A stretch of DNA of 64,000 nt from Paraburkholderia hayleyella (GTDB taxonomy: Bacteria > Pseudomonadota > Gammaproteobacteria > Burkholderiales > Burkholderiaceae). This document shows positions 8,347 through 16,765 of the stretch, in pieces. Positions within the stretch are counted from its first letter, which is position 1; every line of letters starts with the position of its first letter. The notes under the pieces are model-generated. The model saw only the letters and a program-made list of their open reading frames with translations, was not told where the DNA came from and did no database searches. The DNA lies in assembly GCF_009455685.1 (NCBI RefSeq), contig NZ_QPES01000001.1:248001-312000 (forward strand), given 5' to 3'. A program made the translations under genes and the position numbers.

Positions 8347-9063
8347 ATGAATCACGAAGCTTTGGCTATTCGCCATGTCCACTTCGAAGATTTGGGCAGT
8401 TTCGAGCGAGTGTTGGGGGAGCGGGGTTGGCCGGTCCGTTATCTGGATGTGGGCTGCGGCCGGATTGAGGCTCCCGATCCGCTGGCGCAAACATTGATGG
8501 TGGTGCTGGGTGGCCCAATCAACGCCTGTGACGATGTGAACTATCCGACACTCAAGCGTTTGGCCTTGATGATCGAAAAGCGCATTGCAGCAGGCTTGCC
8601 TACGCTGGGTATCTGTCTGGGTGCCCAGCTTATTGCCAGGGTGCTCGGGGCGAGGGTTTATCCCGCAGACCAGATAGAACTCGGCTGGACTCCACTAAGC
8701 CTGACCGAAGCAGGGCGGGCTTCCGCGCTGCGGCATCTTGATGGCAGCCAAACGTCAATGCTGCACTGGCATGGCGATACGTTTGATTTGCCATCTGGTG
8801 CCACGCATCTTGCCTCGACGCCTGCATGTGCAAATCAGGCTTTCTCCTGGAATAGCCATGTGCTCGGCTTGCAATGCCACCCTGAAATCTGCACGGACCA
8901 TTTTGAACCATGGCTCATTGGCCATGCCAGTGAAATCGTACAAGCCGGTGTGAGCGTGCCGCAATTGAGGGCGCAAGTGGCACAACTAGGCCCCGCGCTT
9001 GAAGCGGGTGCGCGCCGGATGTTTGGCGAATGGCTGGATCAGCAAGGAACCGTCAAGTTATGA
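8347..9063 (+). CDS. Class I glutamine amidotransferase-like protein
   Basis: A 238-residue stand-alone glutaminase domain resembling the amidotransferase half of GMP synthase. The nucleophile cysteine lies in GICLGAQLIA (about residue 93) and the catalytic histidine in GLQCHPEI (about residue 177). No synthetase domain is attached. Members of this stand-alone group are usually annotated only as glutamine amidotransferase and may act as gamma-glutamyl hydrolases. Its stop overlaps the start of the following MOSC gene by four bases (ATGA), indicating translational coupling. Confidence 0.9.
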   Translation: MNHEALAIRHVHFEDLGSFERVLGERGWPVRYLDVGCGRIEAPDPLAQTLMVVLGGPINACDDVNYPTLKRLALMIEKRIAAGLPTLGICLGAQLIARVLGARVYPADQIELGWTPLSLTEAGRASALRHLDGSQTSMLHWHGDTFDLPSGATHLASTPACANQAFSWNSHVLGLQCHPEICTDHFEPWLIGHASEIVQAGVSVPQLRAQVAQLGPALEAGARRMFGEWLDQQGTVKL

Positions 9064-9773
9064 ACGGTATGTCGTGGAAGATTCATAGCGTGCTGACGGG
9101 ACGTATTGCGCTGCTCGGCGAGTTTGGCAAGCTGAGTGCGATTGACAAGCAAGCCGTTAATCAGCGCTTGTGGCTCGGTGAAACCGGGCTCGAGGGTGAT
9201 CAGCAAGCTGATCCCAAACACCACGGTGGCATGGAAAAGGCGCTGCATCACTATCCATTTGAGCATTACGCGTACTGGCGTGAAGGCTGGCAGGCAGGTG
9301 AAGCGAGTCTGGCACAACTGCTGGCGGTACCGGGTGCGTTTGGCGAAAACCTCAGTACTTCCGGCCTGACAGAAGCGGATGTTTGCGTAGGTGATGTGTA
9401 CCGGATCGGTGGCGCATTGATTCAGGTATCCCAGCCGCGGCAGCCGTGCTGGAAACTCAACGTCCGCTTTGGTCGAGCGGATATGTCGCGGCAAGTTCAG
9501 GATACGCGCCGCACGGGTTGGTATTACCGCGTGCTGGAGCCTGGTGAGATAGGTGCGGGCGATTTCCTTGAGCGTCTTGCACGGCCCCATCCGGACTGGT
9601 CTATTGAACGTTTGCTGCGCGTGTTGTACGTGGAGCGTGAAAACTGGGCCGCGCTTGCTGAGATGGCGGATCTGGCGACATTGACACCATCATGGCGCAC
9701 CACGATAACAAAGCGTCTGGCGAGCAGACAAGTCGAATCATGGACCAGCCGTCTGGATACGCCGGGTAACTAA
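9060..9773 (+). CDS. MOSC-domain protein of the YiiM type
   Basis: A 237-residue protein with a MOSC (molybdenum cofactor sulfurase C-terminal) domain. YiiM of E. coli needs the molybdenum cofactor and reduces N-hydroxylated base analogues such as 6-N-hydroxylaminopurine. Supporting motifs are HHGGMEKALHHY near residue 54, GAFGENLSTSGL near 92 and the conserved cysteine in QPRQPCWKLNVRF near 127. The ATG at 9060 overlaps the amidotransferase stop; an in-frame ATG at 9030 is possible but would create a longer overlap. Function as a detoxifying reductase is inferred from the family. Confidence 0.9.
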   Translation: MNGMSWKIHSVLTGRIALLGEFGKLSAIDKQAVNQRLWLGETGLEGDQQADPKHHGGMEKALHHYPFEHYAYWREGWQAGEASLAQLLAVPGAFGENLSTSGLTEADVCVGDVYRIGGALIQVSQPRQPCWKLNVRFGRADMSRQVQDTRRTGWYYRVLEPGEIGAGDFLERLARPHPDWSIERLLRVLYVERENWAALAEMADLATLTPSWRTTITKRLASRQVESWTSRLDTPGN

Positions 9774-9926
9774 TTTACTTATGCCCACCGTTCACGTCCA
9801 GGCTAATGGTTGAATATGACAAGTCCAGGCGTGTAGGATGCGGTGCATCGCATGAAGTGAAGTCACGTTTGCTGCTATGCGAGTCTTGGCAAAGCGATCT
9901 GTTGCCGTTCATCACAAGGATCTTTC

Positions 9927-10442
9927 ATGAGTTCACGCAGGATCGGGGTACGTCGTTCAGGCGTACACGGTAAAGGTGTGTTTGCCCTTGAGCTGCTTGC
10001 TGCGGGTGAACGTTTGATCGAATACAAAGGTGAGCGGATTTCATGGAAAGAAGCGCTGCGGCGTCATCCACATAATCCTGATGAGCCTAATCACACGTTT
10101 TATTTCGCGCTTGATGGCGGCGGAGTGATCGACGGAAAAATTAATGGCAACAGCGCACGCTGGATTAACCATTCGTGCGCGCCTAATTGTGAAGCTGAGG
10201 AAATTAGCGGGCGGGTTTATATCCATGCATTGCAAGACATTCCTGCAGGCACGGAACTGTTTTACGATTACGGCTTGGTGATTGATGAGCGCCAGACCAA
10301 AAAGCTCAGACGCGATTACGAATGCCGCTGTGGTGCAGCTGAATGCCGGGGCACAATGCTGGCGGCCCCAGAAAAATCAAAAAAGCCAAAAAAATCAGAA
10401 AAGAAATCCGATAAAAAAACTAAAGTTAAAAAGAGAACCTGA
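9927..10442 (+). CDS. SET-domain lysine methyltransferase-like protein
   Basis: A 171-residue protein. Residues about 5-125 form a SET domain: GVHGKGVFA near the start, the signature NHSCAPNC at residues 81-88, and ELFYDYG near 112. This is followed by a post-SET cysteine cluster (CRCGAAECRGTML). The last 25 or so residues are almost only Lys, Ser, Pro and Glu, like a histone H1-type tail. SET proteins transfer methyl groups from SAM to lysine. Bacterial members may act on chromatin-like or host proteins, but the substrate here is unknown. It appears to be a single-gene transcript, facing the histidine kinase convergently. Confidence 0.9.
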   Translation: MSSRRIGVRRSGVHGKGVFALELLAAGERLIEYKGERISWKEALRRHPHNPDEPNHTFYFALDGGGVIDGKINGNSARWINHSCAPNCEAEEISGRVYIHALQDIPAGTELFYDYGLVIDERQTKKLRRDYECRCGAAECRGTMLAAPEKSKKPKKSEKKSDKKTKVKKRT

Positions 10443-10496
10443 AAAACAGGGGTTATCTGGCACATAATTTCGTGTCCAGTAACGTGTCATTCATTG

Positions 10497-11936
10497 TTAT
10501 GTTGAATGCGGTTGCGTAACGAGTGGAACACGAACAATAAAGCGTGCACCACCTTGTGGCGCATTTTCGTAATGCACGCTGCCACGATGCAACACCAGAA
10601 TGTCCCGAACGATAGCTAGCCCCAATCCAGCACCACTATCGTAGCCGCCATCGTTTTGCCCATCGCCGCGGAAGAATCGTTCAAACAGACCAGCTTGTTG
10701 ATTTGTGGGCACGCCGTTGCCGTTATCTTCCACGACGGTTTCCGCGATGGCGATGCCGTCGATGATGACTTGTGCCACGGTCAACGTGATTCGTCCACCT
10801 TTGGCGCGTGAGGGCGGGACGTATTTCAGTGCGTTATCCAGCAGGTTTGCAATGACCTCATGCAGCAGCACAGGGTTGCCCTGTACGATCAACGGCACGC
10901 TATCGTGAGGTGGGTCGAGACGTTGAAAACCTAGATCAACCTGGGCAGCAAGTGCCCGCGGAACCCATTCCGCACCGGTCTCAAACGCCAGTGCTGCCAT
11001 GTCGATAGCGACAAAGCGTGCAACCTGCTCGCTGGGTTCGGCACGAGCAAGGGATAGCAACTGATTGGAGAGCCGTACCGCGCGGTTGGCCGCTGCACGC
11101 AGTTCGTGCACGGCGGTGAGTACCTGCTGCGGCTCGCGCGCGATGGCGGCCTGTTCAGCGTGCAGCTTGATGGCGGTCAAGGGGGTGCGCAACTGGTGTG
11201 CGGCGTCGGCGATGAATTTGCGTTGTGCTTCGAGCGCTGTTTTAAGCCGTCCTAATAGCGCATTGAGCGCACCTGTCAGGGGACGGATTTCAATAGGTAC
11301 TTGAGTTTCGTCGACTGGTTCTAGCGATGTATGCGTTTGCTGGTTTAACTGGTCGGCGAGACGGGTGAGGGGATTGAGCTGCTGGTTCACCACGCGCCAG
11401 ACGATTGCCCAGCCTGCCAGTAGCAAGAGCAGGAGCGGCATCATGATGGCGATCAGAAACTCAGCCGCAATGCGCAGACGGTGTCCGACCGGTTGTGCAA
11501 CTTCGACCAGAACGGGTGGACCATTGGACTGGCTCACCTGTACTTGGGCGATGCGCATCCGGGCATTGTTATGTTCTGTTTCGAAAACGAAGGCGTAATG
11601 CTTGCGGCGCATGTTACTGCCTTGCAGGGGCAGGGTTGGGTCGCCTGCAATCTCTGTTTTGCCATCCGTGATGCGATAAGACAGTTCGTCCTGGGGATCG
11701 GAAAACATCGCCTGGGCGAGGGGGGGGACGGTGCGTGGGGCATCAGGGCCCGCGATCTGGATCTGTTTTGAAACCGCTGTGGCCAGATCAGTGAGTGACC
11801 GGTCCACGACATGCTGGGTGTACTGCCAGGCAATCCAGTAAGCGATCAAACCGCTCATCAGGGCAAGCAGCGAAAGCGGTGCGGCGAGGCGTCGCAACAG
11901 GGTACGACGCAAGCTATTGGCAGCGGGATAGACCAT
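10497..11936 (-). CDS. TctE-like sensor histidine kinase
   Basis: Membrane sensor kinase, 479 residues with this start. An N-terminal helix (ALMSGLIAYWIAW), a periplasmic domain of about 120 residues, a second helix (MPLLLLLLAGWAIVW), then HAMP-like and HisKA segments with the phospho-accepting histidine in ADAAHQLRTPL (H247). An HATPase domain follows, with NLLDNALKY, DNGNGVP and GAGLGLAI. The frame is open to an ATG at 12002, but that start lies inside a 14-bp inverted repeat, so the ATG at 11936 is preferred; neither has a clear ribosome site. It pairs with the response regulator just upstream. Substrate may be a carboxylate if truly TctE-like, which is uncertain. Confidence 0.88.
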   Translation of the reverse strand: MVYPAANSLRRTLLRRLAAPLSLLALMSGLIAYWIAWQYTQHVVDRSLTDLATAVSKQIQIAGPDAPRTVPPLAQAMFSDPQDELSYRITDGKTEIAGDPTLPLQGSNMRRKHYAFVFETEHNNARMRIAQVQVSQSNGPPVLVEVAQPVGHRLRIAAEFLIAIMMPLLLLLLAGWAIVWRVVNQQLNPLTRLADQLNQQTHTSLEPVDETQVPIEIRPLTGALNALLGRLKTALEAQRKFIADAAHQLRTPLTAIKLHAEQAAIAREPQQVLTAVHELRAAANRAVRLSNQLLSLARAEPSEQVARFVAIDMAALAFETGAEWVPRALAAQVDLGFQRLDPPHDSVPLIVQGNPVLLHEVIANLLDNALKYVPPSRAKGGRITLTVAQVIIDGIAIAETVVEDNGNGVPTNQQAGLFERFFRGDGQNDGGYDSGAGLGLAIVRDILVLHRGSVHYENAPQGGARFIVRVPLVTQPHST

Positions 11937-11978
11937 AGGGGACTGCGCTGGGAACAGACCGTTTTGAGCAATGAGAAC

Positions 11979-12008
11979 ACCCGGATGCGCTGAACAGCGC
12001 ATCCGGGT
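11979..12008 (-). promoter_or_regulatory. 14-bp perfect inverted repeat between regulator and kinase genes
   Basis: ACCCGGATGCGCTG at 11979-11992 and its exact complement at 11995-12008 with two bases between. It lies 18 bases after the response-regulator stop, on the route into the kinase gene. The T-run after it is weak (GTTCTCATTG), so it is not a clear terminator; it may stabilise the upstream mRNA or lower kinase expression. Confidence 0.65.
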
Positions 12009-12026
12009 AGCGAACGCATGAAGTAC

Positions 12027-12713
12027 TCAGATAGCGGGACGAATTTCCTGGAGCAGGTAGCCGAAGCCGCGGACCGTCACGATTTCGATCCGGCAGGATT
12101 CGAGTTTTTTTCGCACGCGGTGGATATAGACTTCGATCGCGGTATCACCGAGATCGCCACCGAAATGCGTTAGGTGGTCTTGCAGTTGCGCTTTGCTGAC
12201 AACGCGGCCGTGGCGAAGCATCAGCATTTCGAGCACGGCGAATTCGCGCGGCGACAGTTCAAGCGCCTTGTCTTCGTTGAAGATACGGCGATCGACACCC
12301 GAAAGACGCACGCCGCCCAACGAGACTTCCGGACGTGGTGTGTCGCTGTGCGGGCCGCTGCGGCGCATGATGGCGCGGATCCGGGCTTCGAGCTCAGCGG
12401 GTTCGAACGGTTTTAGCAGATAGTCGTCAGCGCCGGAGTTCAGGCCCTGAACGCGGTCGTTTAGTTCATCGCGTGCGGTAAGGATGATGACCGGTGTATG
12501 ACGGTTGCTCTGGCGGAAGCGCGAAAGCAGCGCCATGCCGTCGATGCCAGGCAGACCGAGATCCAGAATGATGAGTTCGTGACGGTTTTGCGTGAGCGCC
12601 TGCTCTGCAAAAATACCGTCATGGACCATATCTACTGTAAAGCCGACTTGTTCGAGGCTGCTTTGAATGCCGCGCGCGATGGGGCGGTCGTCTTCGATCA
12701 GGAGGAGTCGCAT
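12027..12713 (-). CDS. OmpR/TctD-like response regulator
   Basis: A 228-residue two-domain regulator. The receiver domain (1-120) carries the acidic pair EDD at 7-9, the phosphoacceptor D51 in LIILDLGLPG and the conserved lysine in LLKPFEP. The C-terminal half is an OmpR-type winged helix (ELSPREFAVLEMLM, AIEVYIHRVRKKL). It is transcribed first, with the cognate kinase downstream. DNA targets are not visible in the window. TctD/QseB-type regulators share this architecture, so naming beyond the family is not safe. Confidence 0.93.
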   Translation of the reverse strand: MRLLLIEDDRPIARGIQSSLEQVGFTVDMVHDGIFAEQALTQNRHELIILDLGLPGIDGMALLSRFRQSNRHTPVIILTARDELNDRVQGLNSGADDYLLKPFEPAELEARIRAIMRRSGPHSDTPRPEVSLGGVRLSGVDRRIFNEDKALELSPREFAVLEMLMLRHGRVVSKAQLQDHLTHFGGDLGDTAIEVYIHRVRKKLESCRIEIVTVRGFGYLLQEIRPAI

Positions 12714-13107
12714 GGAATTCGCTCAAGTACGATGGGTTAGCCGGTTCTGGCATGTGGTTTGCCGGCGCGCGGCGCACAGCATGCCACGCTGTGACTGACT
12801 GATGACGAAACCCTGTCCGGTACTTTAACTAACGAACGGGAAATCGAGATCAATTTCTGGCGTGCCTGTTCACCGTTACACGGCGACGAATTCATGTTGT
12901 GCCGGGAGTTCAGCGCGCCCTCTAAGCCATATGCGCTGATGATTGTACAGGTCACGCTGAACTGCCGCAGCAAGCTTTGACCGGGCTGCCATAGGCTTAC
13001 GGTTTTATTTATTTTTGCTTGTAAAAATGAAGCCCTGATTATCGAATGGCATTCAAAAGCTTTTTATCTCAATGTATGTCTGCGATGAAAACGGGATTCG
13101 ACGAATC
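12714..13107. other. Intergenic region between response regulator and phhB
   Basis: A 394-bp stretch upstream of the response regulator and downstream of phhB, both leftward. It should hold the regulator's promoter, but I see no convincing -35/-10 pair. The part near 13000-13070 is AT-rich with a short AAAAGCTTTT palindrome. No gene is supported. Confidence 0.4.
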
Positions 13108-13413
13108 TCAGGTACCCGATGTACCGCTTGAAAGCGCATCAATAAAGCTGGCCAGTTGAATGTCCCGTTCAGTCAGGCCATCGGCATCATGCGTTGAAAG
13201 TGTGATGTCGAGCGTGTTGTAGACGTTGAACCATTCGGGATGGTGATTCATTTCCTGCGCCTTGATCGCAACGCGCGTCATGAAACCAAAGGCTTCGTTG
13301 AAATCGGCAAAACGTAGATGCCGCTGGATTGCATCACGCCCGGGGATGAGTTGCCACTCCGTCAAGGGGGCGAGCAGTTGGGTGCGTTGTTCGGGGGTCA
13401 GGGTCGGAATCAT
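13108..13413 (-). CDS. phhB: Pterin-4a-carbinolamine dehydratase
   Basis: A 101-residue enzyme that dehydrates 4a-hydroxy-tetrahydropterin, recycling the cofactor of phenylalanine hydroxylase. The conserved active-site block EMNHHPEWFNVYN lies near residues 53-65, with the family ending (LTERDIQLASFIDAL). The ATG at 13413 (MIPTLTPEQR) gives the normal family length; the open frame extends 40 codons upstream into unrelated sequence overlapping the phhA end. It lies 103 bases downstream of phhA on the same strand, so the two are probably co-transcribed for phenylalanine breakdown. Confidence 0.94.
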   Translation of the reverse strand: MIPTLTPEQRTQLLAPLTEWQLIPGRDAIQRHLRFADFNEAFGFMTRVAIKAQEMNHHPEWFNVYNTLDITLSTHDADGLTERDIQLASFIDALSSGTSGT

Positions 13414-13516
13414 CGTGTTGTCTTGGTTGGCGAAGGGATTCAAACAAAATAGGTTGCAGGTACGGTGCTTGCTGTATGGCGTGTCATCTGCACGTGCATG
13501 CAGGTGCATCAATTCA

Positions 13517-14413
13517 TCAGACATCTGCGTCATCGGGCCAGCCTTCCCGGGTGCCCTGCGTCAGCACCTGGTCGCCTGGCTGAATATCGCCTGCGGCAAA
13601 CGAAGTGCTGTGGACTAGCCTGGCAAGCAACGGAGCGAAATCCGTTTGAGCGACATCGAATAACTGGTCAAAGTCGTTAATGACGAAATACGTTTTTTGG
13701 AATGTGTCGATCCTGTAACGCGTTTGCATCACGCGTTCGAGATTGAAGCCAAGCCGGTTCGGCGCTGCGCTTTGCTGGCTGTAGAGCGTTTCACTTTTAC
13801 TGGACACAATGCCCGCGCCGTAGATCTTCACGCCGTTTGGGCTTGTGGCATCGCGCACCAGACCGAATTCGACCGTGTACCAGTACAGCCTTGCCAGCAA
13901 GGTCAGTGCATTGGGATCGGCAATGCTTGCGGCAAGCGCAGCGCGGCCATAAGCGTACATGTAGTCAGCGAAGGCAGGATCAATCAGCAAAGGCACATGG
14001 CCGAACAGGTCGTGAAAACAGTCGGGTTCTTGCAGGTAATCGAGCTGGTCTGGGCGGCGCATCCACCATGTAACCGGAAAACGCCGGTTTGCCAAGTGTT
14101 CGAAGAACACGTGATCCGGTACGAGTCCGGGCACAGCGACAATTTCCCAGCCAGTGGCAGGCATCAGGCGTGCATTGACTGCTGCGAATGAAGGCACATA
14201 CTCGGGTGATAGGTCGAGCCGCCTCACGCCCTCAAGAAAAGCATCGCAAGCGCGCCCCTTGAGCAAGGTAGTCTGGCGCGTGTATAGCTGCGTCCAGACG
14301 GCGTAATCGACCTTGGTGTATTGATCAATGGGCTGTTCGAGGGTGAAATCGGCGCGAGTTTTAACGCCTGCGTCGAACTGCTCCTGAAGTTTCGCGGTGC
14401 GGTGCATGGGCAT
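13517..14413 (-). CDS. phhA: Phenylalanine 4-monooxygenase
   Basis: A 298-residue pterin- and iron-dependent hydroxylase converting phenylalanine to tyrosine. The iron ligands are visible in CFHDLFGHVPLL (two histidines) and YWYTVEFGL (glutamate). DHVFFEHLANRRFPVTWWMR is typical of bacterial PhhA. The start MPMHRTAKLQEQFDAG at 14413 matches the usual N-terminus; the frame is open 43 codons further. It is divergent from the Lrp-type regulator at 14563, which probably controls it, and is followed by phhB. Confidence 0.96.
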   Translation of the reverse strand: MPMHRTAKLQEQFDAGVKTRADFTLEQPIDQYTKVDYAVWTQLYTRQTTLLKGRACDAFLEGVRRLDLSPEYVPSFAAVNARLMPATGWEIVAVPGLVPDHVFFEHLANRRFPVTWWMRRPDQLDYLQEPDCFHDLFGHVPLLIDPAFADYMYAYGRAALAASIADPNALTLLARLYWYTVEFGLVRDATSPNGVKIYGAGIVSSKSETLYSQQSAAPNRLGFNLERVMQTRYRIDTFQKTYFVINDFDQLFDVAQTDFAPLLARLVHSTSFAAGDIQPGDQVLTQGTREGWPDDADV

Positions 14414-14562
14414 GATGGGTGCCTGCTCTGAGGAGCATGGAGCTAAATAAAGTGACTCTAGTTTAGGTCGCGGCTCGTGCGGGAAGGGCGCAAAGATCGT
14501 GAGCTTCATCTCAGGAATGCGATAATTGCGCATTAAAAGCATATTTGATACGGAAATAAATC

Positions 14563-15057
14563 ATGTTTGAACTTGATCACTTTGATCTCGCGCTTCTCGA
14601 CTTGCTTCAGCGCTTTGGTCGCGCGACCCATCAGCAACTGGGCGAACAAGTGCCGCTGTCGCCGTCGCAAATCGGCCGACGTTTGCAGCGACTGGAGGCG
14701 GTGGGCGTAGTGGAAGGGTATCGGGTCATGCTACGGCCTGAAAAGCTGGGCTTGGGCGTGACGGCGTTTACGAGTCTCAAGCTCAAGCATCACGGGGATT
14801 CGATCATCGAGCAGTTCCAGCAGCAAATCGAAGTGCTGCCCGAAGTGCTCGAATGTCACGCGGTGGTGGGCGATGCGGATTATTTGCTGCGCATTGTCGC
14901 GCCGGATCTGAATGCGCTTTCTTCGTTCGTGATGAAAAAACTGATGCGTGTGCCTGGCGTGGACAGCGTGCGTTCGAACATCGTGTTAACCACCTTCAAA
15001 CGCAATGGGCCACTGCCGCTCGGGCATCTCACGCCAGGTGCGGCCGTCAGCCTGTGA
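14563..15057 (+). CDS. Lrp/AsnC-family regulator, likely of phhAB
   Basis: A 164-residue Lrp/AsnC protein. An N-terminal helix-turn-helix (RFGRATHQQLGEQVPLSPSQ region, residues 17-45) is followed by an alpha-beta ligand-sensing domain with ECHAVVGDADYLLRIVA. It is divergent from phhA across a 149-bp AT-rich gap, the usual arrangement for a local activator responding to an amino acid, here presumably phenylalanine or tyrosine. The regulatory link is inferred from position, not from a recognised operator. Confidence 0.92.
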   Translation: MFELDHFDLALLDLLQRFGRATHQQLGEQVPLSPSQIGRRLQRLEAVGVVEGYRVMLRPEKLGLGVTAFTSLKLKHHGDSIIEQFQQQIEVLPEVLECHAVVGDADYLLRIVAPDLNALSSFVMKKLMRVPGVDSVRSNIVLTTFKRNGPLPLGHLTPGAAVSL

Positions 15058-15112
15058 GGCCAGCGGCTCAGGGTTGTATTGACGCTGGCGCTGGCGGCCG
15101 GTGCTGGGAACG

Positions 15113-15643
15113 TTATGTGGCAGGAGGATCATCCTGATTGAGCAAATCGACATATGCCACCGCTACAAGATCCGTTTCATGCACGCCGAGCTTGTCGAAC
15201 AGGGCACGGGCTTCCGCCTGGCCTTCTTCCTCATCGTCGTTCTGGGCCAGTACGACTTCGAGTTCGACAAAGTCGCCTAATCCATCTACCCGATCCAGAT
15301 GAATCCGCGTGCGTCCCGTGAGATACACCTGACGCTCCTTCGTCACAATGCCGCGCGTGGTCAGCGCGGTGGCAAGTAACGCATGCATCGCTTCGGGATT
15401 GGTGACGGGGCTACGGGTGTAGTACGACGCCTTCGGGCTCTCGCAGTCGTCGCGCTGATAGAAAATCAGTTCAGCCGGCGTGCCATCGTCGAACTGGCGC
15501 AACTTCAACCGGCCACGTGGCACATCATAGAAAAAATCCTGCTGACGAAAGATAAGGGGTGCCTCGGGCGAGAGTTCAGCGGCACGTGCCCGAAGTTGCT
15601 CGAGGTTTTGTGCACGGGCTTTGATTTCGATATTGCGAGCCAT
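15113..15643 (-). CDS. CYTH-domain protein (class IV cyclase/thiTPase fold)
   Basis: A 176-residue CYTH protein, a triphosphate-binding tunnel fold found in class IV adenylate cyclases, thiamine triphosphatases and inorganic triphosphatases. The N-terminal charged strand is RNIEIKARA, a variant of the ExExK motif. Basic residues in RLKLRQF and TKERQVYL and the acidic FVELEVVL strand follow in family order. The catalytic activity cannot be told from the sequence alone. It is convergent with the Lrp gene and read in the same direction as the LysR gene upstream. Confidence 0.87.
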   Translation of the reverse strand: MARNIEIKARAQNLEQLRARAAELSPEAPLIFRQQDFFYDVPRGRLKLRQFDDGTPAELIFYQRDDCESPKASYYTRSPVTNPEAMHALLATALTTRGIVTKERQVYLTGRTRIHLDRVDGLGDFVELEVVLAQNDDEEEGQAEARALFDKLGVHETDLVAVAYVDLLNQDDPPAT

Positions 15644-15688
15644 ATGACTTCCTGTTGAAGGATGAAGGGCGAAGGATGAATTCCGGGT

Positions 15689-16588
15689 TCAGATCAGCCA
15701 TTGTTGTTCGATCAGTTTGAGTGCGGCGGCGATGGCGGGTTCGTTGCTGCGTTCCGCCAGTGCGATAAAACTGAGCTGGGTTGGCACGGTGATACCTTCC
15801 ACCACGGTGAGCGCGTGTGCATGTGCTTCAGCGATAGCCGTGGCATCGCGCACCAGGGTTAGGCCAACGCCTGATTTGAGCAGATCCAGCATCGACGGTT
15901 CCTGATCGACTTCGGCGACTTTGACGGGCGTGGCGCCCGCCTCGGCAAAACGCCGTGACAGCAGCCGGTGATGTGCCGAGGCCGGCGGCGTCCAGATCCA
16001 TGGTAGTTCCGCCAGCGCGCGCCAGTCACGCGCGCCCTTCACTCGTTCACGCCAGCCTGCGGGAGCCAGCACGTGATATTGAAAGTGTGTCAGTGTCAGC
16101 GTGGAAAACAGCGTCGCGTTGCGTGTTTCGTCTTCCCCTGGCTGGCCGATGTAATAGCCCACATCCAGCTCGCCTGCGCGAACCCGTTCCAGCACCCAAC
16201 CTGACATGCCGTGCTGTAGGGCGGTTTCAACATGCGGCCAGGTTTCAACCAGCTGTTTTAAAAATCCCCCCAACCGTAAAAAAGCCGGATCGAGGATCGT
16301 GCCGATTCGCAGCCGCCCACGCACCTCTTGGTGCAATGCGATAGCGGCGCGCTGAACTTCTCCGACTGCACTTAACGCACGTTCGACATGAGGCAGGAGC
16401 GTTTGGCCGTCATGCGTCAGCACGAGGCCGTGCGACGTGCGGGTGAAAAGGCTCATGCCGAGCGCGTTTTGCAAATGCTTGATTTGCAGGCTCACGGCAG
16501 GTTGGGTCAGATGTAGCTGGGCTGCGGCGCGCGTCAGGTTGCCTTCGCGTGCGACGGTGACAAATGCCCGGAGAAGAGTCAGGTCCAT
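15689..16588 (-). CDS. LysR-family regulator divergent from mmsA
   Basis: A 299-residue LysR-type regulator. The N-terminal winged helix has the family signature (LTRAAAQLHLTQPAVSLQIK, residues 18-37), followed by a periplasmic-binding-protein-like co-inducer domain to the C-terminus. It is divergent from mmsA across 177 bp. A T-N11-A palindrome begins six bases before its start codon, so it very likely controls itself and mmsA and perhaps the downstream catabolic and transport genes. The inducer is unknown; a valine or related catabolite is plausible from the neighbours. Confidence 0.93.
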   Translation of the reverse strand: MDLTLLRAFVTVAREGNLTRAAAQLHLTQPAVSLQIKHLQNALGMSLFTRTSHGLVLTHDGQTLLPHVERALSAVGEVQRAAIALHQEVRGRLRIGTILDPAFLRLGGFLKQLVETWPHVETALQHGMSGWVLERVRAGELDVGYYIGQPGEDETRNATLFSTLTLTHFQYHVLAPAGWRERVKGARDWRALAELPWIWTPPASAHHRLLSRRFAEAGATPVKVAEVDQEPSMLDLLKSGVGLTLVRDATAIAEAHAHALTVVEGITVPTQLSFIALAERSNEPAIAAALKLIEQQWLI

Positions 16589-16593
16589 GTCTT

Positions 16594-16614
16594 GATATTA
16601 GCCCGGCTTATATC
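16594..16614. promoter_or_regulatory. LysR-type binding site (GATAT-N11-ATATC)
   Basis: A perfect 5-bp inverted repeat with exactly 11 bases between the inner T and A, the classic T-N11-A core of LysR operators. It lies in the LysR-mmsA divergent gap, next to the LysR start codon, as expected for an autoregulatory site. Confidence 0.62.
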
Positions 16615-16765
16615 GCATGTGAGCCGAACTCATTGGATTTTCTGCTGCATTGCCGCTTACGCTGCTGGGCGAGCGGGATGGTTGCGGTGCTTTTTTCGTG
16701 TGCCGTGCGCCCTTTCACGAATATTCCATTCACTGAACACTGAATAGCGACAGAGGATAGACATC

